Assembly: GCF_001647545.1 (NCBI RefSeq)
Contig: NZ_LSZH01000015.1
Location: forward strand, 124,001 to 188,000
Source: Acinetobacter sp. SFB
Lineage (GTDB): Bacteria > Pseudomonadota > Gammaproteobacteria > Pseudomonadales > Moraxellaceae
Length of the DNA: 64,000 nt
Direction of reading: 5' to 3'
Part shown: positions 18,537 through 28,074 of the stretch, in pieces
Position numbering within the stretch: the first letter of the stretch is position 1
Layout of the letters: every line of letters begins with the position of its first letter
Position numbers and translations under genes: made by a program
Notes under the pieces: model-generated
Database searches by the model: none
What the model was told of the DNA's origin: nothing
What the model saw: the letters and a program-made list of their open reading frames with translations, nothing else

Positions 18537-19901
18537 ATGATGAATGCTTTAGAACGCCGTTCAACCTTTGCCTTAAGCAGTATTTTTGCCCTGCGTATGT
18601 TGGGCTTGTTCATGATTATTCCTGTTTTTTCTGTAGCAGGCCAGTCATATCAAGGGGCAACACCTGCGCTGATTGGTTTGGCGGTCGGTGTATATGGTTT
18701 GACCCAGGCCATTTTACAGATTCCATTTAGCTTGCTGGCTGACCGTTTTAGCCGTAAGCCCTTGGTCGTTTTAGGCTTATTGTTGTTCGCACTCGGTGGT
18801 GCAGTTGCCGCAATGTCCGAAACCATTTATGGCGTGATCATTGGTCGTGCGATTGCTGGTGGTGGCGCGGTTTCTGCTGTGGTGATGGCACTGTTAGCCG
18901 ATGTCACGCGTGAAGAACAGCGCAGCAAAGCCATGGCGGTGATGGGGATGAGTATTGGCTTCTCTTTTATGCTGGCGTTTAGCCTTGGGCCTTGGCTCAC
19001 CAGTCTGGTCGGTATTTCCGGACTATTTTGGGTGACGACCATTATGGGCTTGGCAGCAATTTCCATGTTGCTGTTGGTGCCTAAAGTGACCCGTCATCAT
19101 AAAAATTATCAGCAAGGTTATCTTGCACAACTGAAACAGGTGCTGAAAATGGGCGATTTGAATCGCTTGCATGTTTCAGTGTTTGCGCTGCATTTGTTGC
19201 TGACTGCGATGTTTATTTATATGCCATCGCAACTGATTCAGTTTGCTGATATTCCATTGGCCAGCCATGGTCTGGTGTATTTACCCCTGCTGGTTATTAG
19301 CCTGTTTTTTGCTTTTCCAAGCATTATATTGGCAGAAAAATATCGTAAAATGCGCGGTATTTTCCTGACTGCAATTGGCGGGATCATTCTGGGTTTACTG
19401 GTGCTGATTTTTGGCTATGGATCCAAATACATTTTATTGGCAGGTTTGGGATTGTTCTTTATTGCCTTTAACGTGATGGAGGCTTTGTTGCCTTCATGGC
19501 TATCTAAATCCGCACCGATTCAGTCTAAAGCCACAGCCATGGGTGTGAATGCCAGCAGTCAGTTTTTAGGGGCATTTTTTGGCGGTATGATTGGTGGCCA
19601 ACTCTTGTTACTCAATAATACAGCCTTGGGTTGGAGTATCTTAAGTGGCATCGCAATTGTCTGGTTGTTAATCAGTTTTGGCTTGGCTCAACCACGTTAT
19701 CTTTCATCCTTGGTGCTGAGTTTACCCGAGACGAAACAAACGGATGAGTGGACTTCTCAACTTTTGGCAATTCGTGGTATTGAAGAGGTTGTGGTGATGT
19801 CTGATCAGCAATTTGCGTATGTTAAAATTGATAAACAGCTTATAGATGAAGCTGCGCGACAAGATTTAACGCAGTTGTTAGGTAAAGATGTAGCCATTTA
19901 A
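18537..19901 (+). CDS. yajR: YajR-like MFS transporter with C-terminal cytoplasmic domain
   Basis: A 454-residue major-facilitator protein with twelve helices, the loop 2-3 motif LADRFSRKPLVVLGL, and the GPWLTSLVG region of drug:proton antiporters. After the last helix a soluble tail (about residues 395-454, with IRGIEEVVVMSDQQFAYVKI) looks like the small alpha/beta YAM domain that marks the E. coli YajR group. The substrate is unknown; YajR homologues are described as putative exporters. Its stop lies 51 bp before ssb, and the order uvrA / MFS / ssb recurs in related genomes. Confidence 0.88.
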   Translation: MMNALERRSTFALSSIFALRMLGLFMIIPVFSVAGQSYQGATPALIGLAVGVYGLTQAILQIPFSLLADRFSRKPLVVLGLLLFALGGAVAAMSETIYGVIIGRAIAGGGAVSAVVMALLADVTREEQRSKAMAVMGMSIGFSFMLAFSLGPWLTSLVGISGLFWVTTIMGLAAISMLLLVPKVTRHHKNYQQGYLAQLKQVLKMGDLNRLHVSVFALHLLLTAMFIYMPSQLIQFADIPLASHGLVYLPLLVISLFFAFPSIILAEKYRKMRGIFLTAIGGIILGLLVLIFGYGSKYILLAGLGLFFIAFNVMEALLPSWLSKSAPIQSKATAMGVNASSQFLGAFFGGMIGGQLLLLNNTALGWSILSGIAIVWLLISFGLAQPRYLSSLVLSLPETKQTDEWTSQLLAIRGIEEVVVMSDQQFAYVKIDKQLIDEAARQDLTQLLGKDVAI

Positions 19902-19952
19902 GCATAACTCTTATAAAGTAAAATATAGAAATAGATAGGAAGTGTACGTCTG

Positions 19953-20555
19953 ATGCGTGGTGTTAATAAAGTAATTTTAGTCGGAACTTTAGGCAAAGAT
20001 CCTGAAACCAAAACTTTCGCGAATGGTGGTTCGCTTACTCAGTTTTCAATCGCAACCAGCGATTCCTGGACGGATAAAACGACCGGTGAACGTAAAGAGC
20101 AAACTGAATGGCATCGTATTGTGCTGCATAACCGCTTAGGTGAAATTGCACAGCAATATCTACGTAAGGGTTCTAAAGTTTATATCGAAGGTTCATTGCG
20201 TACGCGTCAGTGGACAGACCAAAGCGGTCAAGAACGCTACACCACAGAGATTCGTGGTGAACAAATGCAAATGTTAGATAGCAACAACCGTCAGCAAGGT
20301 GAACAAGCTGCGGGTGGTGACAACGGGGGTTATAATCAACCACGTTTCAACAACAACCAAGGCGGCGGTTATAACAACAATAATAATAGCAATAACCAAG
20401 GCGGTTATGGCAATAATCAAGCTGGTGGTTTTAATAACAACCAACAAGGCGGTTATGCAAACAATAATCCGTCTGCTTTCCAGAAAGCACCGCAATCTGC
20501 ACCTGCTGCGCCTGTCGCTGCACCTGCTGATTTAGATGATGATTTACCGTTTTAA
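19953..20555 (+). CDS. ssb: Single-stranded DNA-binding protein
   Basis: A 200-residue SSB. The OB fold occupies about 1-110 ([51 protein letters not shown]). It is followed by an unusually Asn/Gly/Gln-rich linker of about 70 residues and the conserved acidic tail DLDDDLPF that docks replication and repair partners. The linker is encoded by repetitive AAC/AAT/GGY codons. AGATAGGAAG lies upstream of ATG. The last codons take part in a long inverted repeat that crosses the stop codon (20535-20581), just before the terminator. Confidence 0.98.
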   Translation: MRGVNKVILVGTLGKDPETKTFANGGSLTQFSIATSDSWTDKTTGERKEQTEWHRIVLHNRLGEIAQQYLRKGSKVYIEGSLRTRQWTDQSGQERYTTEIRGEQMQMLDSNNRQQGEQAAGGDNGGYNQPRFNNNQGGGYNNNNNSNNQGGYGNNQAGGFNNNQQGGYANNNPSAFQKAPQSAPAAPVAAPADLDDDLPF

Positions 20556-20581
20556 TTGATTCAAAACGGTAAGTCGTCATC
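20535..20581 (+). repeat. 19-bp inverted repeat spanning the ssb stop codon
   Basis: The left arm 20535-20553 (the DDDLPF codons) pairs with the right arm 20563-20581 over 19 bp with two positions that would be G-U in RNA. The loop AATTGATTC contains the end of the stop codon region. Confidence 0.8.
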
Positions 20582-20582
20582 C

Positions 20583-20613
20583 AAAACCCTTTGTAACAAC
20601 AAAGGGTTTTTTA
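20583..20613 (+). terminator. Terminator of ssb
   Basis: The stem AAAACCCTTTGT / ACAAAGGGTTTT with an AACA loop is followed by T-rich sequence, immediately after the long inverted repeat. Confidence 0.9.
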
Positions 20614-20769
20614 TTGTCTAAAACAATTAAATCTAGAAATATGATAGAAATATTTAATCTATTTTTTCGATTGTTTTTATGAAAAAGTACGGTTTTATCT
20701 ATTTTAGAAACTTTCGTATTCTAGCTTCACAACATAAGCAATCCCAGAAACGAGCTAGAGGAATATCTC

Positions 20770-21333
20770 ATGAGTTTAATTAATACTGAAGTAAAACCAT
20801 TCAACGCAACTGCTTATAAAAATGGTGAATTCGTTGCAGTGTCTGAAAAAGACATGATCGGAAAATGGTCAGTGGTATTTTTCTATCCTGCAGACTTCAC
20901 TTTTGTTTGTCCAACAGAACTGGGTGATTTGGCAGACAACTATGCTGAATTCCAAAAAATGGGCGTTGAGATTTATTCAGTATCGACAGATACCCACTTT
21001 ACCCATAAAGCTTGGCATGACAGCTCAGACGAAATCAAAAAAATCCAATATGCAATGATTGGCGATCCAACCTGGACTTTGGCGAAAAACTTTGAAGTTT
21101 TAATTGAGTCTGATGGCTTGGCAGACCGCGGTACTTTTGTGATTGACCCTGAAGGTAAAATCCAAATTGTCGAAATTAATGCCGGTGGTATTGGTCGTGA
21201 CGCTCAAGAACTTCTCCGTAAAGTGAAAGCTGCGCAATATGTACATGCGCACCCAGGTGAAGTTTGCCCTGCAAAATGGAAAGAAGGTGATGCCACACTG
21301 GCGCCTTCAATCGACTTGATTGGTAAAATTTAA
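20770..21333 (+). CDS. ahpC: Alkyl hydroperoxide reductase subunit C (2-Cys peroxiredoxin)
   Basis: A 187-residue typical 2-Cys peroxiredoxin reducing hydrogen and organic peroxides in the cytoplasm. The peroxidatic cysteine is Cys47 in [10 protein letters not shown] and the resolving one Cys166 in GEVCPAKW, both at the classical positions. AGAGGAATATCTC precedes the ATG. The usual reductase gene ahpF is not adjacent, so it must be supplied from elsewhere. No OxyR site could be called by eye. Confidence 0.97.
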   Translation: MSLINTEVKPFNATAYKNGEFVAVSEKDMIGKWSVVFFYPADFTFVCPTELGDLADNYAEFQKMGVEIYSVSTDTHFTHKAWHDSSDEIKKIQYAMIGDPTWTLAKNFEVLIESDGLADRGTFVIDPEGKIQIVEINAGGIGRDAQELLRKVKAAQYVHAHPGEVCPAKWKEGDATLAPSIDLIGKI

Positions 21334-21356
21334 TTTCAAGTTAAAATACTCTCCCA

Positions 21357-21386
21357 AAAAATCCAGGACTTAGCACCTGGATTTTT
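21357..21386 (+). terminator. Terminator of ahpC
   Basis: The stem AAATCCAGG / CCTGGATTT is followed by T residues, 24 bp past the stop. Confidence 0.88.
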
Positions 21387-21767
21387 ATCTGTAAAATTTA
21401 ATAAATAAAGCGAGATGGCTAGGCTTTGCCGCTCAATTTTTTGGTCTTCTCTTTTTATTTTTTAATGAAGGATTTCTACATTATTTTGTTTATTAACTGC
21501 TTAAAGCAATCCATATATTTTATAGAGTGACTCATCCTGAACGGCACTTTGCTCCACCGTATTAAAATCAAAACATTGAATGGCGGATTTAATGATGGAA
21601 AAAGAGGCTTCTGCTTAAAGCCGTTTATGCAGATTTTTATCATTTTAGAGAAATAGTCAGAAGATTATCCTATTGTTGATACGCTGTATATTGCTCATGC
21701 GCTAGGCTGACGACTTTAAAAGTTTTAAGATAAATCCATATTATTTCCTAGTGATAGGAGCTTTGAA
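21387..21767. other. Intergenic region without recognised gene
   Basis: 380 bp before the pirin gene. Short peptide-like stretches occur in several frames but each is broken by stops. I see no promoter or RNA that I can defend. Confidence 0.5.
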
Positions 21768-22655
21768 ATGAAAAAAATTATTGGCGTTTACCGTAACCAG
21801 AACATGCATTGGGTAGGCGACGGCTTTCCGGTTAAAAACCTGTTTTCCTATGACCGTTTAGGGCAGGCGATTAGTCCATTTTTACTCTTGGACTATGCAG
21901 CACCGTATCATTTTAAGCCAACTACACAGCAGCATGGCGTCGGTTCACATCCACATCGTGGTTTTGAAACGGTGACGCTAGCCTATCAAGGTGGGGTGAC
22001 TCATAAAGATTCAGCAGGCGGTGGTGGTCAGATTAAAACCGGTGATGTGCAGTGGATGACGGCGGGTGCAGGTTTGGTGCATGAAGAGTTTCACTCTGAA
22101 GAATTCGCCCAAAATGGTGGCTTGTTTGAAATGGTACAGCTTTGGGTGAATTTGCCTGCGGCAGACAAAATGACTGCACCTAAATATCAGGCCATTGAAG
22201 CCCAAGAGATTCCTGTGATTGAACTGGAACAGGGCGCAGGGCATATCCGTGTGATTGCAGGGCGCTATATACAGGGTGATACAGAACATAGGGGACCTGC
22301 ATCTACCTATAGTCCTATAAATGTATGGGATGGTGAATTAAAAGCAGATCAGGTGCATCACATTCATGTGCCTGTCGATCACAATGTCTTGGTTGTGGTG
22401 TTATCAGGTGAAATGCAGCTGAATGGAACGCAGCATGTTCAAGACAGTTCCATTGTCATGTTTGCTCAAGATGGTGAAGCCGATATTCAACTGCAAGCGA
22501 TGAAAGACAGCAAATTTCTGGTGCTCACCGGTCAGCCTTTAAATGAGCCAATTCAGGGCCATGGTCCTTTCGTGATGAATACTCAGGCTGAAATTATTCA
22601 AGCCTTTAATGACTTTAATAGCGGCAAGTTTGGTGAGATTCCGGTGGCCAGTTAA
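21768..22655 (+). CDS. Pirin family protein (bicupin)
   Basis: A 295-residue protein with two cupin barrels. The N-terminal one carries the metal-binding histidines of pirins (VGSHPHRGFETVTLA, then GLVHEEFHSEE). The C-terminal barrel lacks a full histidine set, as usual. Members include quercetin 2,3-dioxygenases and redox-responsive regulators, so the substrate cannot be named. GATAGGAG precedes ATG by 8 bp. It is monocistronic, with its terminator at 22694-22721. Confidence 0.92.
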   Translation: MKKIIGVYRNQNMHWVGDGFPVKNLFSYDRLGQAISPFLLLDYAAPYHFKPTTQQHGVGSHPHRGFETVTLAYQGGVTHKDSAGGGGQIKTGDVQWMTAGAGLVHEEFHSEEFAQNGGLFEMVQLWVNLPAADKMTAPKYQAIEAQEIPVIELEQGAGHIRVIAGRYIQGDTEHRGPASTYSPINVWDGELKADQVHHIHVPVDHNVLVVVLSGEMQLNGTQHVQDSSIVMFAQDGEADIQLQAMKDSKFLVLTGQPLNEPIQGHGPFVMNTQAEIIQAFNDFNSGKFGEIPVAS

Positions 22656-22693
22656 TTTTAGCCATTGATGGATTGGTCATTCAAGAAATAAAG

Positions 22694-22721
22694 AAGCCCC
22701 TAAAAAACTTAGGGGCTTTTT
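22694..22721 (+). terminator. Terminator of the pirin gene
   Basis: The stem AAGCCCCTAA / TTAGGGGCTT is followed by T residues. Confidence 0.9.
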
Positions 22722-23088
22722 GCGAAATAATTTTTTTGTTTTTACAGCATTTGATAGTTATAAGGTCTTAAAAGTGCGTCTGATGGTCAAATTATTATGT
22801 GATGTATCATAGCTGTATTTTATGAATTTGTAAAACGATCGTTATAATATTGGTTAATTTATATATCCTTTTTTTAAAGGTTTTTAATATTTATATGGGT
22901 GAAATTATAATATTTTAGTATATTTATTAGGTTTTATTTAATCCCTGAATCAATCTAAAAAATCTTTCTAATATTTCTGATGATGACTTTTGTTAAAAAA
23001 ACATATTCTGGAATATTTTAATACCCCCTTTTAATCTCGCTTGGTTCATAATTTCATTAATCTTATGTGTAACTGACGGATAATAATT
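22722..23088. other. AT-rich upstream region of the flavoprotein operon
   Basis: It contains the palindrome AACGATCGTT (22834-22843) overlapping a TATAAT-like box (TTATAAT just after it), which could be a repressor site on a promoter some 240 bp upstream of the start codon. Otherwise nothing is seen. Confidence 0.4.
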
Positions 23089-24387
23089 TTGGATATTGCA
23101 GTTATTGGTAGTGGCATGGCTGGGCTAGCTACCGCCAGAATTCTTAAAGATGCAGGGCATAGCATAACTATTTTTGAAGCATTGCCTGGACGTGGTATGG
23201 ATAGCCATAGCATAGAGTTTGAAGGCGGCTTAATTGATGCACCCTTGCGTGTCATGAATCCTCATTTGTGGAAAAATACCCTCAGTTTGGCAACGTATTT
23301 AGGTATCCCCACTTTCCCCGTGCGTACCTATATGGCATGCAGCTGGTTATTTGAAGATCGCACTGAAACATGGTTAACCACTACGCGTAGTCGGATTGGT
23401 AATTTCCCGATTATTAATAACCGCAAAGGGCTGCAACAATACGGCTGGCGCTTGGTCAAAGGCATGCTGCAACTGAAAGCGGCCATTGCCAGATTCTTCA
23501 GATCAAAGAATCAAGAGATTACTCTGGCTGAATTTATCAATAATAATGATATTGAGGAAGTATTCTGGCATGGCGTAGTGATGCCGGTGCTGTATACCAT
23601 TTGTACCTGTAACCCAAAAACCATTGGGGACTGGCCTGCCAAACCGTTATTGACCTTCTTGCGTCAATTGACCGATGGCGATGCTTTGCTGCGTCTGCAA
23701 GGTGGCACACCGGCATTGGTCGACAAGCTAATTGAAGGCATTGAAATTCATAATGGTTCAGCCATTACCCAAGTCAAAGAGCAAGAAAATGGTGTTTCAG
23801 TTGAAAATGCATTGGGTGAGCAACGCATTTTTGATCGTGTCATTGTGGCCACACCGACCAATAAAATTGAAACCTTTTTAAATAATGAACAATTTGCAGA
23901 TGATATTGTGCTGTTAAAGAAATTCAAATTTGAACAGGGTCAATTGGTCATTCACACCGATCAAACTGTGATGCCACCCAAGCGTAAAGACTGGGCGGTC
24001 CTCAGTTATATGATGGATCGTAAATTTACTCGTCAACAGTTTACCGTATGGTTGAATTCGGTTGAACCGAGTCTGGTGGGTAAAACGCCAGTGTTCCAAA
24101 CTTGGCGACCGGTGACTGACATTGATCCTAAAAAAGTCATTTCCAGCGTCACTTTAACCCGTGCGGTGGTGGATTCTCAAACCGTTGCTTTAAACAAAGA
24201 GCTGCAACAACGCCATAAAGATCTCAACCGTAAAGTGTTCTATTGTGGTTCTTGGTCTTGTGATGGGTTGCCGGTGCTCGAATCTGCAGTGACGTCAGCA
24301 ATGCATATTGCAGAAATTTTGGGTGCCCCATTGCCGTTTGTGGGATTAAAACCTAAAGTTGAGGTTGCCCCACAACTCGGCTACTAA
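23089..24387 (+). CDS. NAD(P)/FAD-binding amine-oxidase-type oxidoreductase
   Basis: A 432-residue flavoprotein starting at a TTG codon with ACGGA upstream; no ATG lies earlier in the fold. The N-terminal Rossmann motif IAVIGSGMAGLATARIL and the following acidic strand end IFEA bind the ADP part of FAD. The C-terminal block YCGSWSCDGLPVLESAVTSA is the second FAD contact found in amine-oxidase/phytoene-desaturase relatives. It is followed after 3 bp by a methyltransferase gene, so the two likely modify the same compound, possibly a lipid. In other bacteria a similar oxidoreductase often sits beside cyclopropane-fatty-acid-synthase-like methyltransferases. The exact substrate is unknown. Confidence 0.85.
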   Translation: MDIAVIGSGMAGLATARILKDAGHSITIFEALPGRGMDSHSIEFEGGLIDAPLRVMNPHLWKNTLSLATYLGIPTFPVRTYMACSWLFEDRTETWLTTTRSRIGNFPIINNRKGLQQYGWRLVKGMLQLKAAIARFFRSKNQEITLAEFINNNDIEEVFWHGVVMPVLYTICTCNPKTIGDWPAKPLLTFLRQLTDGDALLRLQGGTPALVDKLIEGIEIHNGSAITQVKEQENGVSVENALGEQRIFDRVIVATPTNKIETFLNNEQFADDIVLLKKFKFEQGQLVIHTDQTVMPPKRKDWAVLSYMMDRKFTRQQFTVWLNSVEPSLVGKTPVFQTWRPVTDIDPKKVISSVTLTRAVVDSQTVALNKELQQRHKDLNRKVFYCGSWSCDGLPVLESAVTSAMHIAEILGAPLPFVGLKPKVEVAPQLGY

Positions 24388-24390
24388 TCC

Positions 24391-25224
24391 ATGAAATGGC
24401 TTCAAGCGATTCAACAGCAATTTTCACAACATAAGTATGCGATTAACGCAAAACAGTTAGGGGATGATGCTGAACTCGCTTGGAGTAATTTGGGCTATTG
24501 GGATGATGCAACATCCTCCTATCCTGACGCTTGTCGTCAATTGGCAGATCAGTTGGCGCAAGCAGTTCATTTAACTGCACAAGACAGATTGCTCGATTTA
24601 GGCTGTGGACAGGGTGCAAGTCTGCTTCATTGGCAACAGCATTATCATGTTCAGAATATTGAAGCCGTGGAATTACAATCCAGTTGTGTAATTCAAATTC
24701 AAAAACATCTTCCTCAACTTACTGCAATTCACCCACATTCTTTTTTAAATTTAAAACAGATTCAGTTCACATCTGGCTTTGATGTGGTGCTGTGTATCGA
24801 CGCTGCCTATCACTCCAATTTGAATTCATTGCTCGATTCAGTGCGGAGTGTTTTAAATTCAAAGGGCAGATTGGGTTTTCATTATTTAATCTGGTCTGAA
24901 AAATGGCTGGATTTAAATTCATTGCAAAAACGAAAGTATCAGTGGTTATTAAAAGCTGCGGATGTAAATTCAGATAATTTAATGACTGAATCGGCTTTGA
25001 AGCAAACTTTGCAGGGCTATGATTTTGCGGAGATTGAAATCCGGGATTTATCTAAAGACGTTTTGCAGGGTTTTGCAAATTATTTTCAGAAAATTCAGCA
25101 ATTACCACACCAGACTGCAGATTTGGATGCATTTAAAATTCGCATGACAGCCAAGTTATGTCGCAAGCTGTATGCGGAAGGTGTGGTCAAGTACGTGCAA
25201 ATTAGTGCGAAAAATAATAAATAA
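24391..25224 (+). CDS. Class I SAM-dependent methyltransferase
   Basis: A 277-residue protein with the SAM-binding motif I LLDLGCGQGASLL (about residues 66-78), an acidic residue at the end of strand 2 (IEAVEL), and motif IV-like FDVVLCIDAAYH. The last segment is not typical of ribosomal or DNA methylases. It is tightly coupled to the preceding flavoprotein gene (3-bp gap), and the acceptor is presumably a small molecule or lipid, by inference. Confidence 0.85.
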   Translation: MKWLQAIQQQFSQHKYAINAKQLGDDAELAWSNLGYWDDATSSYPDACRQLADQLAQAVHLTAQDRLLDLGCGQGASLLHWQQHYHVQNIEAVELQSSCVIQIQKHLPQLTAIHPHSFLNLKQIQFTSGFDVVLCIDAAYHSNLNSLLDSVRSVLNSKGRLGFHYLIWSEKWLDLNSLQKRKYQWLLKAADVNSDNLMTESALKQTLQGYDFAEIEIRDLSKDVLQGFANYFQKIQQLPHQTADLDAFKIRMTAKLCRKLYAEGVVKYVQISAKNNK

Positions 25225-25258
25225 TGAGCGTTTAAATATTCTGAAAAAAGATTAATTG

Positions 25259-25294
25259 CAAAAACAACAAAGCCTCACTAAAAAGCGAGGCTAA
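25259..25294 (-). terminator. Terminator of tRNA-Thr
   Basis: On the minus strand the stem AGCCTC / GAGGCT is followed by a T-rich tail, directly downstream of the tRNA. Confidence 0.7.
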
Positions 25295-25302
25295 GTATAA
25301 AA

Positions 25303-25378
<76 letters not shown>

Positions 25379-25514
25379 AACGTGGGATGAATGATAGCGA
25401 ATTTCGCTGAAAACGCAAGCCAAAAAATGAACGATCGATTTTCCTGCTTTAAGATAAAAAACTTACCCACTGCAAAGGTGGGCAAGTCAAAAAGAATTTA
25501 AAAGATAACACTGC

Positions 25515-25742
25515 TTATTTGGGCCTCAGGATCTGGGCTAAGTCTTGTGCACATTCTTCCAAGGTTAAAGCCATGTCAATTTGCATTTGTGGCTTCAGTT
25601 CGTCTGCAAGCTTTCTCCACTGTTCTATTAAACGTAGCGCTTTCTGAATTTTATGTTTATTCATGTCTTTGGCAAGGGTTGGGGTATAACCACCACGTTT
25701 CGTATTCTTGATCTGTTTTACATAGTTATCGCTGGTATTCAT
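25515..25742 (-). CDS. Small conserved-type hypothetical protein (75 aa)
   Basis: Basic N-terminus (KQIKNTKRGGYTPTLAKD) followed by a helical region (KIQKALRLIEQWRKLADEL, MALTLEECAQDLAQIL). A good ribosome site GGGAG lies 7-9 bp before the ATG. No family is recognised, and it has no membrane segment or signal. Clean start and codon use suggest a real gene. Confidence 0.65.
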   Translation of the reverse strand: MNTSDNYVKQIKNTKRGGYTPTLAKDMNKHKIQKALRLIEQWRKLADELKPQMQIDMALTLEECAQDLAQILRPK

Positions 25743-25966
25743 GCTTACTCCCGAATAGCAGTTTTTGATCTGCTGAATGGACTTTTATGCCTTGATCTAA
25801 AGTTCTGTAAGATGATTATTATCAGCTGAATATTGCAGTTTGATGATCATTTTTTGAGTTTTTAGGTTCTCTTGTAATGAGGTGAATAAATGTGCAAATT
25901 TTTTTAAAAAATGGAAGTCGTTATTTTAAAATTTTCGATCAACAGATGAAGACTTTTAATCTCAGG

Positions 25967-26000
25967 AATGAAGAAAGTATCGCTACATACTTTCTTCATT
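25967..26000. terminator. 14-bp perfect inverted repeat after the asparaginase gene
   Basis: The arms AATGAAGAAAGTAT / ATACTTTCTTCATT enclose the loop CGCTAC, 11 bp downstream of the minus-strand stop. The T-tail is weak, so it may act as a terminator or as mRNA end protection. Confidence 0.6.
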
Positions 26001-26011
26001 TGGCCTAAATA

Positions 26012-27428
<1,417 letters not shown>

Positions 27429-27539
27429 TTAGAGAAAATATTCCCAAATAATATAACCCAGACCGAATCCAATAAATGAGTAGAGCGTGATGATAAAAAA
27501 TACAAAGCTCGCTTTATTTTTCTTCGTTAAAAAACTCAT
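27429..27539 (-). CDS. 36-residue single-pass membrane peptide
   Basis: The frame MSFLTKKNKASFVFFIITLY continues SFIGFGLGYIIWEYFL and stops with TAA. A basic N-terminus followed by one hydrophobic helix fits a small inner-membrane protein. GAGGAATTA sits 7-9 bp before the ATG, a better ribosome site than many larger genes here have. No family is recognised. It lies between ansB and the island boundary. Confidence 0.55.
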   Translation of the reverse strand: MSFLTKKNKASFVFFIITLYSFIGFGLGYIIWEYFL

Positions 27540-27802
27540 ATTAATTCCTCAATATTGGGCCTAAGTTAGATTATATTATCCCATTTATTCAGGAAAAGTG
27601 GTCTGCTTTACTGCTTTTAAATATCTGAATTGGTATTAATCATTCTATTTTTAATAAGTTAGATTTTTTTTCGTCCATCATCGCTAAAAAAATTTAAAGA
27701 CTGCTAAAAATATGCAATCCATGAGGAATAAAACAATGTACCGTCAAATGTACCGATAAATATGTCGGTTTACTACTGTATTGCACCCTAATGTATAGGC
27801 GT
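27540..27802. other. Left flank of the island; possible scar of a second integrative element
   Basis: No gene. At 27737-27770 the repeated word TGTACC (aaTGTACCgtcaaaTGTACC) and a TCGGT form the kind of short repeats found before tyrosine-integrase genes. They are followed by ATTGCACC and then by the hairpin and tRNA-end fragment. This mirrors the order seen at the integrase-proximal right end. Confidence 0.4.
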
Positions 27803-27839
27803 AAAAAAGACCTAAACCATGCGGTTTAAGTCTTTTTTA
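27803..27839. terminator. Hairpin next to the left att site
   Basis: The stem AAAAAAGACCTAAACC / GGTTTAAGTCTTTTTT has one mismatch. A similar hairpin (AAAAAGCCTAAA / TTTAAGCTTTTT) lies at 52170-52205 beside tRNA-Ser, so both probably descend from the transcription terminator behind a tRNA-Ser gene. Confidence 0.75.
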
Positions 27840-27844
27840 AATTC

Positions 27845-27858
27845 TGGCGAGAGAGGGA
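27845..27858. repeat. Left attachment-site copy (imperfect tRNA-Ser 3' end)
   Basis: TGGCGAGAGAGGGA versus TGGCGGTGAGAGAGGGA at 52237-52253; they have the same orientation and a 3-bp gap. Confidence 0.65.
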
Positions 27859-27917
27859 ATTACATTGTTAAGTTAAGATATTGAAAAAAAATATATTAAT
27901 ATATGTGATTTTTATTT

Positions 27918-27940
27918 TTACCCCCAATTATACCCCCAGA
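27918..27940. repeat. Subterminal CCCCC repeat pair, left end (putative integrase/AlpA arm site)
   Basis: Two TACCCCCA-type words are separated by ATTA. The counterpart at 52104-52126 differs at few positions. Confidence 0.6.
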
Positions 27941-28074
27941 TTAATCAAGGTGGTAAAGCTTGTATAGTTAGGTTTATGAGTTTGAAAATAATTATACAAA
28001 ATAAGGCACTTGCCTGCTAGTCTGAATCTGTTTGTTGGATTTTTACACAAATCTAATGAGTTTGTTCAACCTAT

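Noticed and set aside
20274-20535. Frames overlapping the ssb linker
   Set aside because: Low-complexity products of the repetitive Asn/Gly codons, no initiation signals.
27840-27870. A second tRNA gene at the left island end
   Set aside because: Only about 14 bp of the tRNA 3' end is present; no cloverleaf can form.
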